DNA from: an uncultured Stomatobaculum sp. | GTDB lineage: Bacteria > Bacillota > Clostridia > Lachnospirales > Lachnospiraceae | Assembly (NCBI RefSeq): GCF_937924975.1 | Contig: NZ_CALEYG010000006.1 | Coordinates: 1 to 46,804, forward strand | Direction: 5' to 3' | Length of the DNA: 46,804 bases | In this document: piece after piece, positions 7,818 through 16,212 of the stretch | Numbering within the stretch: position 1 is the first letter of the stretch | Layout of the letters: the number at the start of each line of letters is the position of its first letter | Program-made: the position numbers and the translations under genes | The notes under the pieces: generated by a model | Told to the model about the DNA's origin: nothing | Databases searched by the model: none | What the model saw: only the letters and a program-made list of their open reading frames with translations

Positions 7818-8593
7818 TTGAAGTCAGAGAGCTGACGGCGGGTTATGCCGCAGCGGGAGCGAGGGGCGAGCCGCCCGTCATTTCGATCGCGGCGGAGACT
7901 TTTTCCGCAGGCAAAATAACGACTGTGATCGGGAAAAACGGTTGCGGTAAGTCCACGTTTTTAAAGACACTCGTGGGTCTTTTGCCGTATCAGGGCAGCA
8001 TACGCTGCGACAAGCGGGAGCTAAAGACACTCTCGCCGAAGGAACGCGCGGCCTGTATCGGCTACCTTCCGCAGACACTCACAGCCCCGCACATGGATGT
8101 GCGGACGCTGGTGGCACACGGTTGTTTCCGCCGGAAAAAGATGTTCCGGTCGCTCGGAGAGAGCGACAGAGAGCAGATTGCGGCGGCACTCCGGATTGCG
8201 GACCTCGCGGCGTACGGCGACAAGCAGGTGCCCGCTTTGTCCGGCGGCGAAAGGCAGCGCGCGTTTCTCGCGATGTTGATTGCCCAGGACCCGGCTTTTT
8301 TTCTGCTCGATGAGGTGACATCCTATATGGATATTGCCCACCAGAAGGCGACGGTCGAGCTGGTGCGCTATCTCGCGGCGGCGGGCAAGGGCGTGCTGAT
8401 GACCTCGCATGATCTCGCGCTCAGCTTTACGGTGAGTGACCGGATTCTCGTCATGAACGAGGGACGCATGATACTCTCCGGGACACCGGAGGAACTGCTC
8501 GAAGAGCGGGATACCCTGCGGCGCTGTTTCGGCATTTGCCTCGGGAAGACAAACTCCGGGAACGCCCTCTACGCATATGAATTGCAGAACTAA
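7814..8593 (+). CDS. ABC transporter ATP-binding protein (FepC/BtuD type)
   Basis: The 259-residue ATPase powers the preceding permease. It shows a Walker A GKNGCGKST, a Q-loop region in CIGYLPQTL, the signature LSGGERQRA, a Walker B FFLLDEV and the switch histidine in MTSHDLAL. Length and order match the FepC family. It overlaps the permease by four bases, and asrA begins 25 bases further on, so transporter and reductase genes probably form one transcript. Confidence 0.92.
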   Translation: MIEVRELTAGYAAAGARGEPPVISIAAETFSAGKITTVIGKNGCGKSTFLKTLVGLLPYQGSIRCDKRELKTLSPKERAACIGYLPQTLTAPHMDVRTLVAHGCFRRKKMFRSLGESDREQIAAALRIADLAAYGDKQVPALSGGERQRAFLAMLIAQDPAFFLLDEVTSYMDIAHQKATVELVRYLAAAGKGVLMTSHDLALSFTVSDRILVMNEGRMILSGTPEELLEERDTLRRCFGICLGKTNSGNALYAYELQN

Positions 8594-8618
8594 CATTTTT
8601 CCACAAGGAGGAATTTCA

Positions 8619-9653
8619 ATGGGTTACATACTGACAGAAGAAGGATTTCAGGACGCTCTGAAAGAACTTCGGAAAGAGTACCGCATTTTTGCACCGGTCC
8701 GCAAAAAGGGGGCGGGGCGCTTCACGGACATTGACGCCGTGATTTATGATGAAGTGGAAGAGGGAACCCCGATTGAACTCGAGGCGAAGTCCGATTACTC
8801 CGCCAAAGAGGCGTTGACGCCGCTCTCGGAGACGCTGTTCTTCTTCACGGAGGAGCAGTGTAAGGAGGCGGATATCGACACGAGACCGGTGCTCCTTTTC
8901 CTTCGGAGTTGCGATTTACAGGCGATGAAGCGCCTCGACGACATGTACTTACACAACGGGCGCGAGCAGGACTGGTTCTATCAGAGACGCCGCGAGAAGC
9001 TTCACTATGTGCTGATCGGCTGCGGACACAGCTATGAGAACTGCTTCTGTGTCGACATGGGAGCAAACATCACAAAGGACGGCTACGCTTTCTCGGTCGA
9101 TAAGATTGACGAGAGTTACCGCATCAATGTGCTCGAAGAAGCGGTGCGCGGCGCGTTTGCATCGAGCAGCGAGCGACAGGAGGAAGTGGTGCCGCGCCAT
9201 GTGACCGAGAACGAAGTCCGCGTCACTGTGCCGGAGAATATCCCGATTGAAATCGTGAAGCATCCGCTCTGGGATGAGTACAATACCCGCTGCATCGGCT
9301 GCGGACGGTGCAATTACGCCTGTCCTACCTGTTCCTGCTATACGATGCAGGACGTCTACTATACGGACAACGGCAAGGTCGGTGAGCGCCGCCGGGTCGG
9401 CAGCTCCTGCATGGTGGACGGCTACACGAATGTGGCGGGCGGCGGTCAGTACCGGAAGACACAGGGCGAGCGCATGCGCTTCAAGACGCTTCATAAGATT
9501 CGCGACTTCCGGAAGCGCTTCGGCTATGACATGTGTGTGGGCTGCGGCCGCTGCGACGATATCTGCGGCGAGTACATCAGCTTCTCCAACATCATAAACA
9601 AGGTGGCAGCTGCGGTCGAAGAGATGGAAAAGGAGGGCAGCAAGAATGCGTAA
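8619..9653 (+). CDS. asrA: Anaerobic sulfite reductase subunit A
   Basis: AsrA is the iron-sulfur subunit that passes electrons within the cytoplasmic AsrABC complex, which reduces sulfite to sulfide. The 344-residue protein ends with two ferredoxin-like cysteine clusters, CIGCGRCNYACPTC near residue 226 and CVGCGRCDDIC near residue 306, as in the known family. I use the ATG at 8619, which follows AAGGAGG; an upstream in-frame ATG lies inside the ATPase gene and lacks a ribosome site. The gene overlaps asrB by eight bases. Confidence 0.93.
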   Translation: MGYILTEEGFQDALKELRKEYRIFAPVRKKGAGRFTDIDAVIYDEVEEGTPIELEAKSDYSAKEALTPLSETLFFFTEEQCKEADIDTRPVLLFLRSCDLQAMKRLDDMYLHNGREQDWFYQRRREKLHYVLIGCGHSYENCFCVDMGANITKDGYAFSVDKIDESYRINVLEEAVRGAFASSSERQEEVVPRHVTENEVRVTVPENIPIEIVKHPLWDEYNTRCIGCGRCNYACPTCSCYTMQDVYYTDNGKVGERRRVGSSCMVDGYTNVAGGGQYRKTQGERMRFKTLHKIRDFRKRFGYDMCVGCGRCDDICGEYISFSNIINKVAAAVEEMEKEGSKNA

Positions 9654-10440
9654 TCCGTATATTCCCTATCCTTCCAAGATTTTGGAAGTTATCCGGCACA
9701 CGGAGAAAGAGTTCACTTTTCGGATGGAATACAAGGGTGAGGAGCCGGTAAAGCCCGGACAGTTTTTCGAGGTTTCGATGCCGAAGTACGGCGAGGCGCC
9801 GATTTCGGTCTCGGGCATCGGCGAGGGCTTTGTGGATCTCACCATCCGCAAAGTGGGCCGCGTGACCAACGAAGTCTTTGAGAACTATGAAGGCGATACC
9901 CTCCTGCTCCGCGGTCCCTACGGAAACGGCTTTGACACCGAGCTCTATCAAGACGGCGAGACCGTGGTCGTGGCGGGAGGCACGGGTGTGTCTCCGGTGC
10001 GCGGCGTGATTGAGGCGCTCAGCGAGATGGAGAATGCCAAGCAGAAATATGTGATTGCAGGCTTCCGCAGCCCCGCGGACATGCTGTTTCGCGATGACCT
10101 TGCGGATTGGAAGGACAAGCTGAATCTGATTCTGACCGTGGACGGTGCGCCGGAAGGGTACGAGGGCAACATCGGCCTCGTCACAAAGTACATCGCAGAT
10201 CTGCCGCTCGCGGATCCGGCCAAGGCAAAGGCCGTTGTGGTCGGCCCGCCGCCGATGATGAAATTTACGATCATTGAACTTCTGAAGAAGGGCTTTAAAG
10301 AGGAGAATATCACGGTCTCCTACGAGAGAAAGATGTGCTGCGGTCTCGGCAAGTGCGGACACTGCCGTGTCAGCGACACCTACATCTGCCTCGACGGACC
10401 GGTGTTCAACTATGTGGAAGCCAAAGAGATGATTGACTGA
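9646..10440 (+). CDS. asrB: Anaerobic sulfite reductase subunit B
   Basis: AsrB is the flavoprotein that takes electrons from NADH. The 264-residue protein has a ferredoxin-reductase-like FAD domain (about 1-100), an NAD-binding domain beginning VVVAGGTGVSPVRGVIEAL, and a C-terminal 2Fe-2S type cysteine cluster, CCGLGKCGHCR plus a later cysteine in YICLDG, as in dihydroorotate dehydrogenase electron-transfer subunits. The start overlaps asrA and follows AAGGAGGG. Confidence 0.93.
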   Translation: MRNPYIPYPSKILEVIRHTEKEFTFRMEYKGEEPVKPGQFFEVSMPKYGEAPISVSGIGEGFVDLTIRKVGRVTNEVFENYEGDTLLLRGPYGNGFDTELYQDGETVVVAGGTGVSPVRGVIEALSEMENAKQKYVIAGFRSPADMLFRDDLADWKDKLNLILTVDGAPEGYEGNIGLVTKYIADLPLADPAKAKAVVVGPPPMMKFTIIELLKKGFKEENITVSYERKMCCGLGKCGHCRVSDTYICLDGPVFNYVEAKEMID

Positions 10441-10459
10441 GTCAGAACGGAGAGAAGAA

Positions 10460-11446
10460 ATGGGAGCTTTAGATATCAATTTAGGAAAACTGAAGAAAAA
10501 TGCATTCCGTTACTCAAAGGTGCGCGGGGAGACGGCTTCCAGAATCCGTATTCCGGGTGGTGTCATTGACGCGAAGTCCCTGGGACGTGTCGTTGAGATT
10601 GCGGAGAAGTACGGAAACGGTCAGATCGACATCACGAACCGTCAGGGTATTGAGATTCCGGGCATTCGCCTGCAGGATATGGACAAGGTCAATCAGGAAG
10701 TGCAGCTGATCATCGACTCGCTCCGCATCAACCAGCCGGAAAAAGGCAAGGGCTATCCGGCATCAGGCACGCGCAACGTGATCGCCTGCCCGGGCGCGAG
10801 ACTCTGTCCCTTCGGCTGCTATGACACGACGGCGTTTGCGCAGAAGATGGAAAATGAGATTTTCCCGAACGACCGTCATGTGAAGGTGGCCTTCACCGGC
10901 TGCTCGAATGACTGCGCAAAGGTGCGTCTGGCGGACTTCGGCATCATCGGTATGACCGAGCCGCAGTACGACCCGAACCGCTGCGTCGCCTGTGAGCAGT
11001 GCATCAAGTACTGCAAAAAGCGCTCGGTCAACGCGCTCTCGCTCGTGAACGGCAAGATTGTCCGCGACACGAAGAAGTGCATCGGTTGCGGGGTCTGCAT
11101 CACCTACTGCCCGACCAGAGCGTGGACCAGAAGCAAGGAGCACTACTTCCGTCTGGTGCTGCTCGGTCGCACCGGCAAGCGGAACCCGCGTCTCGCCGAG
11201 GACTTCATCAAATGGTGTGACGAGGAGAGCATTCTCCGCATTGCGGCAAATACCTACGCCTACATCGAGGAGTACATCGATCCGGATGCGGTTGAGCACA
11301 AGGAGCACATCGGCTACATTGTGGACCGCACCGGCTTTGAGAAGTTCAAGGAGTACATCTTTAAGGATGTGACACTCAGTGAGAAGGCGGAAGTCGCGCA
11401 GCAGGTCTACTGGGGCGGCAAGCACTACGACCGCTACGGCGGCTGA
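10460..11446 (+). CDS. asrC: Anaerobic sulfite reductase subunit C (catalytic, siroheme)
   Basis: AsrC is the catalytic subunit carrying siroheme and 4Fe-4S clusters. The 328-residue protein has the nitrite/sulfite reductase half-domain (about 1-130), the siroheme-cluster cysteines in ACPGARLCPFG and FTGCSNDCAK, and then two ferredoxin motifs, CVACEQCIKYC and CIGCGVCITYCPT. I start at 10460 because GGAGAGAAGAA precedes that ATG and the resulting N-terminus (MGALDINLGKLKKNAFR) fits the family; an in-frame ATG at 10433 lies within asrB. A strong terminator follows 20 bases after the stop. Confidence 0.93.
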   Translation: MGALDINLGKLKKNAFRYSKVRGETASRIRIPGGVIDAKSLGRVVEIAEKYGNGQIDITNRQGIEIPGIRLQDMDKVNQEVQLIIDSLRINQPEKGKGYPASGTRNVIACPGARLCPFGCYDTTAFAQKMENEIFPNDRHVKVAFTGCSNDCAKVRLADFGIIGMTEPQYDPNRCVACEQCIKYCKKRSVNALSLVNGKIVRDTKKCIGCGVCITYCPTRAWTRSKEHYFRLVLLGRTGKRNPRLAEDFIKWCDEESILRIAANTYAYIEEYIDPDAVEHKEHIGYIVDRTGFEKFKEYIFKDVTLSEKAEVAQQVYWGGKHYDRYGG

Positions 11447-11466
11447 TTCGATTCCGGGAAGAAGAG

Positions 11467-11497
11467 CAGTCCCGCGTGAAAACGCGGGACTGTTTTT
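11467..11497 (+). terminator. Terminator of the ABC-asr operon
   Basis: A perfect ten-base stem CAGTCCCGCG / CGCGGGACTG with a six-base loop is followed by TTTTT. A TGC-TACAAT extended -10 at 11511-11519 just beyond it probably starts the next transcript. Confidence 0.9.
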
Positions 11498-11554
11498 GCT
11501 TGAGTGTTTTTGCTACAATCAAAACAGGTAAAGAAGTGAGAGAGGAGCCGCAAG

Positions 11555-11770
11555 ATGGATCGAGACCAATTTTCATTTGTCATATATATGATTCATGCTT
11601 GTGCGGATCGCTGGAAGGTAGAGCCCGCAGAGGTATATCAGGCGCTGAAAAAGAGTGCTTGTTTGGAACGATATTTGCTTCCGAATTATGACATCCTGCA
11701 TACCCAGAGCTCTGCGTATATCATTCGGGACATTGAGGAATATCTGAATGCGCGTGAGGTGAGCATATGA
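11555..11770 (+). CDS. DUF3791-family protein
   Basis: The 71-residue protein resembles DUF3791, small helical proteins usually encoded next to DUF3990. It starts after GAGAGGAG and reads FVIYMIHACADRW near its N-terminus. It overlaps the DUF3990 gene by four bases (ATGA), so the two are coupled. I infer a partner or antitoxin role from this pairing only. Confidence 0.7.
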   Translation: MDRDQFSFVIYMIHACADRWKVEPAEVYQALKKSACLERYLLPNYDILHTQSSAYIIRDIEEYLNAREVSI

Positions 11771-12254
11771 TTGTATATCACGGATCTAATCAAATTGTGG
11801 AGCATCCGGATGTGAGCTATTCCGATCGCAACTTGGATTTCGGCCGCGGCTTCTATGTCACTACCGTAAAGAAGCAAGCGGAGAAATGGGCGAGACGTAA
11901 GGCCGGATTTTCGAAAGGCAGCGAAAGAGCTATCCTGAATGTCTATGAAATGAAAAATGGACAGATGGGGCTTGTATTCAAAGATTTCGGTGATGATTTA
12001 GAAGCTTGGATTGATTTTGTGTGCAGTTGCCGGGACGGAGCGCAGGAATATTGCGATTTTGATGTAATCCTGGGAAAAGTAGCAAACGATAAGGTCTTTC
12101 GAGTTGGGACATGTATCAAAGCGGTATCTGGGATAAGGAGAGGGCTTTGCGAGAGATACGTGTGTATCCGGGGTATGATCAGATTGCTTTTATCACGCAG
12201 ACTGCTGTAGATTGTCTTTTGAAGTTTTGCTCTTCCGAGGAGGTGAAGGTATGA
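11767..12254 (+). pseudogene. DUF3990-family (ADP-ribosyltransferase-like) gene with a frameshift
   Basis: The frame opens MIVYHGSNQIVEHPD with the YHGS and RGFYVTT motifs of DUF3990, a family related to ADP-ribosyltransferase folds. Good family sequence runs to VANDKVFRV at about 12105. The same frame then turns into basic low-complexity sequence and stops at 12210. One frame over, DMYQSGIWDKERALREIRVY continues the family and ends at 12252-12254, overlapping the next start as ATGA. One base therefore appears to be missing at 12106-12107. If real, the product is truncated; a sequencing error is the alternative. Confidence 0.7.
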
Positions 12255-12478
12255 GCGGAGATGTATTGGAAAAATATTACCGGGAAGTACTCGAAGAGCG
12301 CCTGATTTCACATCTTGCCGCAGTAAAGGGCATCACACTGGAAAAGGCAATGGATTGTTATTACCGTAGTCGGCTGGCGAAAAAGATTCACCAAGGACTT
12401 GATGACGTGCAATATCTGGATTATAGGGTATTGGTTCGTATTCTTTTGAATACGGAACCGGAACTGTTTGCGGCATGA
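12251..12478 (+). CDS. Small helical protein, third gene of the DUF3791/DUF3990 set
   Basis: The 75-residue protein starts at the ATG at 12251, which follows GAGGTGAAGGT and overlaps the restored stop of the DUF3990 frame. It is predicted to be mostly helical (EKYYREVLEERLISHLAA) and contains a segment MDCYYRSRLAKKIHQGLDD seen in proteins paired with DUF3990. Its place as the third coupled gene suggests a partner of the toxin-like protein. I do not know its activity. Confidence 0.6.
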   Translation: MSGDVLEKYYREVLEERLISHLAAVKGITLEKAMDCYYRSRLAKKIHQGLDDVQYLDYRVLVRILLNTEPELFAA

Positions 12479-12529
12479 CGTAGTACAGCGCGGCAAGGGC
12501 TGGGATAGCCGTAGAAAGAGGGGTTTCAA

Positions 12530-13102
12530 ATGGCAATACATGAGGGACTCAGAAAGAGAAGAAGTTATTATCAGTTGAATAAAGAGCTTCCGGTCTCGGA
12601 GGAGGCGGTGCGGGCGCTCATCGAAGAGACGACAGAGCTCATTCCGGATGCCTTCAACATGAAGAGCGCACGCGTCGTGGTGGCGCTCGGAGAGAAGCAG
12701 GATGAACTCTGGGATCGGATTTACGAGGCTTTTCAGGGTAAGGTCGCAAGAAAAAAGATTGACGGCTTCAAGGCAGCGGCAGGGACAGTGCTCTATTTCT
12801 GCGAAGAGAATACCGTAAAGGCTTTGCAGGAGAAGTTCCCGCTCTATGCGGACAATTTCCCGGTCTGGGCAAATCAGGCGAACGGTATGCTGCAGATTAA
12901 CATTTGGAGCGGTCTCCGTGAACTCGGAATCGGCGCCAACCTCCAGCACTATAATCCCGTAATCGATGAGACGGTGCGGGAGCTCTTCGGCCTCCCGGAC
13001 AGCTGGAAGCTGCTCGCGCAGATGCCCTTCGGCGGCATTGTTGAAGAGCGGGAGCCCAAGGCGAAAGAGAAGATTGAAGAGAGAGTGAAGTTCTATCGTT
13101 GA
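12530..13102 (+). CDS. Nitroreductase-family flavoprotein
   Basis: The 190-residue protein belongs to the FMN-dependent nitroreductase fold, in the subgroup with Frm2-like proteins. Visible features are an N-terminal RKRRSYYQL where the family binds the FMN phosphate, the helix SEEAVRALIEETTELIPDAFN, and a late GIGANLQHYNP that shapes the flavin pocket. The C-terminal KEKIEERVKFYR is also typical. It follows the DUF3990 set by 51 bases with its own ribosome site AGAGGGG. The natural substrate is unknown. Confidence 0.85.
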   Translation: MAIHEGLRKRRSYYQLNKELPVSEEAVRALIEETTELIPDAFNMKSARVVVALGEKQDELWDRIYEAFQGKVARKKIDGFKAAAGTVLYFCEENTVKALQEKFPLYADNFPVWANQANGMLQINIWSGLRELGIGANLQHYNPVIDETVRELFGLPDSWKLLAQMPFGGIVEEREPKAKEKIEERVKFYR

Positions 13103-13134
13103 AGGCGGAAGTTTGAAGAAACCGTAAACCGTTA

Positions 13135-13168
13135 AGAAGCCCTGAGACCTAGTCTCAGGGCTTCTTTT
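13135..13168 (+). terminator. Terminator between convergent genes
   Basis: A perfect 14-base stem with a three-base loop (13135-13148 with 13152-13165) ends in TTTT on the plus strand. The stop codon of the convergent WYL gene lies inside its right arm. On the minus strand the stem is followed by only two T residues, so it mainly serves the nitroreductase. Confidence 0.85.
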
Positions 13169-14168
13169 GCGGATACTGTGCGGCGAGGCGCTGCACCTCG
13201 GAAGTCATACGGTCTACGACAGCCTGCGGCGCGACGATTCTCACATCGCCGCCAAGTCCCATAATCCAGCCGAGGAAGAGGCGACTCACCGCGACGGTGA
13301 CATGGCAGCGGAAGTGCGCATCGTCAATCGGCATAATCGGAATCTCTTTTCCGAAGCGGTCTATCAGGATACCGACTTTCTCATTGGTCGCCTCGAGCGT
13401 CACAATGATCTCTTCTCCGCCGTTCATGCCGAAGAGACTCTTGGAATAGCGCGCGGTGTTAAACTGACGAAAACGCTCGAGGCCCTGTCTCCTCTCTTCA
13501 ACCACAGAAATCCGTTTCATCTTGTCGACGCGGTAGTGCTTGATTTTATCGCTCGCGGCCTCATAGGCGACGAGATAATAGTATTCGCTGTCCCAGACGA
13601 GCGCCCAGGGACTGATCTGATACCAGGTGCCGTTTCTGCGAAGCTCCATTTCCTTTTTCAGGTTCCACTGAAAGTACTGAAAGCGAATTTGACAGCCTAC
13701 ATTGATGGCTTCGTGGATGGCATCCACATTGTAGTAGACGCTCGTGTTCATGCTTTTGATGCGATCCGAAATAATGACCTGGCGCTGCAGTTGCTTTGCC
13801 TCATGCCTGCTCACGAGGGACTCGAGTTTTGCAATCAACTCCTTGGATTTTTTTTCGGTGATAAATTTCGCTGACTGCACGGAATCCACGAGGAGTTTTA
13901 GCTCCGGGAGTTCAAAACGCCGAGACACAAGGCGGTAGAGCGTATTTCGCCCGGCTTTCACGGTATCAATGTCCATGCCGAAGTCCCGGAGTTCCTGCAA
14001 GTCGAGATACAGGGTCTTTCGATCGGCATTGACGCCGCAGGCAGCGAGCTTATCAATGATTTCCGCCATGCCGAGCGCGTGCTCGGCATCGGTTTCTTCC
14101 GTAAAAAGTTTGGCGAGATACAGGAGCTTTTGCTTCTGATGATCCCCGCGCCGCTCATTTCCTGCCAT
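13155..14168 (-). CDS. WYL-domain transcriptional regulator
   Basis: The 337-residue protein combines an N-terminal winged helix (KLLYLAKLFTEETDAEHALG through DRKTLYLDLQEL) with a WYL ligand-sensing domain (about 140-225, FQYFQWNLKKEMELRR to YEAASDKIKHYRVDKM) and a WCX C-terminal extension. WYL domains bind nucleotides or oligonucleotides in several defence and DNA-damage regulators. I start at the ATG at 14168 because GGAGGAGAG lies just upstream. The same frame stays open for another 498 bases but translates purine-rich repeats into low-complexity sequence that is not protein-like. Its target is unknown. Confidence 0.88.
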   Translation of the reverse strand: MAGNERRGDHQKQKLLYLAKLFTEETDAEHALGMAEIIDKLAACGVNADRKTLYLDLQELRDFGMDIDTVKAGRNTLYRLVSRRFELPELKLLVDSVQSAKFITEKKSKELIAKLESLVSRHEAKQLQRQVIISDRIKSMNTSVYYNVDAIHEAINVGCQIRFQYFQWNLKKEMELRRNGTWYQISPWALVWDSEYYYLVAYEAASDKIKHYRVDKMKRISVVEERRQGLERFRQFNTARYSKSLFGMNGGEEIIVTLEATNEKVGILIDRFGKEIPIMPIDDAHFRCHVTVAVSRLFLGWIMGLGGDVRIVAPQAVVDRMTSEVQRLAAQYPQKKP

Positions 14169-14244
14169 AGATTTTCTCTCCTCCGCGCGCCGCACATAGC
14201 TGCGGCTTTTTCTGTTTTCAATATAGCAGAAGCAAGGGTGCAAG

Positions 14245-14577
14245 GGAAGGATAAAGTCCGCTTTTCGGGACAGAAAACAGAGGGGGGAAAACAAGAAAAG
14301 AGGGGAAAGCGGAGCGTTTGGCACGGAAGGAGCGGGGCACAAAGGCAAGAGACGCGAGCAAAACAAAAAGGAGAGGAAGAGAAAAGTCGGGTGCCTAGGA
14401 GAGGAAGGATGAAGTCCGTTTTCCGGGACAGAAAAAGAAGGGGGAAAACAAGAAAAAGGGGAAAACGAGAAAAGAGGGGAACAGGAGAGTTTGGCGCGGA
14501 AGGACCGGGGCACAAAGGCAAGAGGCGCGAGCAAAATAAAAAGGCGACGAAGGGAAATGCTGGGTATCGAGGAGAGG
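14245..14577. repeat. Imperfect tandem duplication of about 160-170 bases in a purine-rich, gene-free stretch
   Basis: Two units can be aligned, starting near 14245 and 14403. Both carry, in order, AAGGAT-AAGTCCG, CGGGACAGAAAA, GGGGGAAAACAAGAAAA, AGCGGGGCAC or ACCGGGGCAC, AAAGGCAAGAG-CGCGAGCAAAA and GGAGAGGA. The second unit is longer by insertions in its G/A runs. The plus strand is strongly purine-rich from about 14225 to 14760. No convincing gene lies in 14169-14759; open frames here are products of the composition. Confidence 0.7.
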
Positions 14578-14759
14578 AAGCAAGAATGAGACCGGGGGGC
14601 GGAAGAGCAGGCGTAAGAAGGCAGAGCGTGAAGAACAGAAGGATACGAGCAGAAAGCGAGGCGCAAAGGAGAAAAGCAGCAGAAGAAAATCAGAGGGACA
14701 AGAAAAGCATAAGTGGAAAAGCAGGGGGAAAAGGCACAGAGAGAAAAATACCGCGCCGG

Positions 14760-14788
14760 TTGACAGGGGAAAAACGGAGTTATATAAT
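14760..14788 (+). promoter_or_regulatory. Consensus promoter of the ECF transporter operon
   Basis: TTGACA (14760-14765), a 17-base spacer and TATAAT (14783-14788) form a perfect sigma-70 promoter. A leader of about 105 bases precedes the first start codon. The leader contains a short CACAC-GGCGG-GTGTG hairpin (14866-14880) just ahead of the ribosome site AGGAGGG. I could not assign the leader to a known riboswitch class. Confidence 0.85.
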
Positions 14789-14901
14789 CCTAACATATAG
14801 TTAAATGTCACAAACTGCCGCCGACAGCTGACGCAAGTTCTCAAAAAATCGACCAAAACAGTTCACACACGGCGGGTGTGCAAAACAAAAGGAGGGTACA
14901 C

Positions 14902-15492
14902 ATGAGTCAGAAGAAGACGAGTCTCGAAATCAGAGATCTGGTGACAATCGGTGTGTTCGGCGTGATTTATTTTGTCTGCATGTTTGCGGTCGGAATGATG
15001 GGCGTGGTGCCCATCCTCTACCTCTTTTATCCGATGGTGTTCGGCGTGGTGGGAGGCCCCATAGTCCTGCTCTTTATGGCAAAAGTACAAAAGCCCTGGG
15101 CACTCGTGATTTTTGGCATGATCACACCGATTATCATGTTTCTCTTCGGACATACGCTGTTGGTGCCCGGCATAGCGCTTGTCACGATGCTGGTCGCAGA
15201 GGGAATACGGCGTATCGGAAAGTACCGCTCTCTGCGCTATAACATGCTTGCCTATGTGGTCATGGCAACCCTTCTCTGCAGTTCTCTCCTGCAAATGCTC
15301 GTGATGAAGGCGCGTTATTTACAGCTCACCGAGGCGGAGATGGGGAGAGAGTATGCAGACGCCCTTGAAAGGCTGATCAGTGTCCGAAACATTGGCCTCG
15401 TGTACCTCGGTGCTGTGCTCGGCGGCATAGTGGGTGCATTTCTCGGGCGCAAGCTCTTAAGAAAGCACTTTGAAAAGGCGGGCATTGTCTGA
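14902..15492 (+). CDS. ECF transporter substrate-specific (S) component, MptD/Trep_Strep type
   Basis: The 196-residue membrane protein has about five hydrophobic segments. It resembles the MptD / Trep_Strep (TIGR02185) group of S components, which capture a small vitamin-like substrate and dock to an ECF energising module. Characteristic stretches are LVTIGVFGVIYFVCMF, PILYLFYPMVFGVVGGP and a late LGAVLGGIVGAFLGRKLL. I start at the ATG at 14902 after GGAGGG. The T and A components follow directly, so this is a dedicated system. The substrate cannot be read from sequence. Confidence 0.8.
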   Translation: MSQKKTSLEIRDLVTIGVFGVIYFVCMFAVGMMGVVPILYLFYPMVFGVVGGPIVLLFMAKVQKPWALVIFGMITPIIMFLFGHTLLVPGIALVTMLVAEGIRRIGKYRSLRYNMLAYVVMATLLCSSLLQMLVMKARYLQLTEAEMGREYADALERLISVRNIGLVYLGAVLGGIVGAFLGRKLLRKHFEKAGIV

Positions 15493-16202
15493 TGGAGCGG
15501 CAGTTAAAACCCTGGGAAAGTCTGCAAAGTCCCTTCAATCCGAATCCCATAACGAAATTACTCGTTATGGGGTTTTTCGGCTTAACCATCGTGCATCCGC
15601 TCTGTCTTTATGCGGAGTGGAGTATCGTTCTCTTACTCTCGCTCTTCTATCTCTTAAACGGCGACCGGAAAAGCGCGGTGCAAAACACAGTCATCTTTGC
15701 GCTGCTCTGCGCCTTTCCGAGTTTTCCGAAGCTGTACGCGCTCCCGATTCTTTTAAAGATGTTTTTGACCGTGCCCTACATGCTACGCCTACTCTACTTT
15801 CCCGTGGCAAGCGGTCGTTTCCTGATGAAGACTTCGGATGTGGGGAGCATACTGGCATCCATGGATTTTCTGCACATTCCTGAGAGTATTTCCATCCCGG
15901 TTGCGGTCATGTTCCGCTTTTTCCCCTCTTTTGCCGAAGAGAAGCGTAACATTGCGATGGCCATGAAGATACGCGGGATTCGGACGCGGAACCCGCTGCG
16001 CTATCTCGAGTATGTCACCGTGCCGCTTCTCATCATCTCTTCCAACATCGCGGAGGATATCGCAAAGGCGGCGGAGTGTAAGTGCATCGAGAATCCGGTG
16101 CCGAAGACAAGATACACGCCGGCGCGCTTGCAGCCGGTGGATGCCGTATACGCGCTCTCCATGGGCGGGCTCATGCTGCTCGGCTGGACTGTGTTGCGCT
16201 AG
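15492..16202 (+). CDS. ECF transporter transmembrane (T) component
   Basis: The 236-residue membrane protein is the EcfT-like scaffold linking the S component to the ATPases. It has several hydrophobic segments and the EcfT coupling region with the Ala-Arg-Gly-like signature, here AMKIRGIRTRNPLRYLEY, and an Ala/Glu-rich ending (IAEDIAKAAECKCIE). Its ATG overlaps the stop of the S gene by one base (TGATG), so translation is coupled. Confidence 0.85.
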   Translation: MERQLKPWESLQSPFNPNPITKLLVMGFFGLTIVHPLCLYAEWSIVLLLSLFYLLNGDRKSAVQNTVIFALLCAFPSFPKLYALPILLKMFLTVPYMLRLLYFPVASGRFLMKTSDVGSILASMDFLHIPESISIPVAVMFRFFPSFAEEKRNIAMAMKIRGIRTRNPLRYLEYVTVPLLIISSNIAEDIAKAAECKCIENPVPKTRYTPARLQPVDAVYALSMGGLMLLGWTVLR

Positions 16203-16212
16203 GAGGGAAGCC

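Noticed and set aside
14169..14666. Upstream extension of the WYL regulator by about 166 residues
   Set aside because: The extension is Ser/Pro/Leu/Phe-rich translation of the purine-rich repeats, and a strong ribosome site marks the ATG at 14168.
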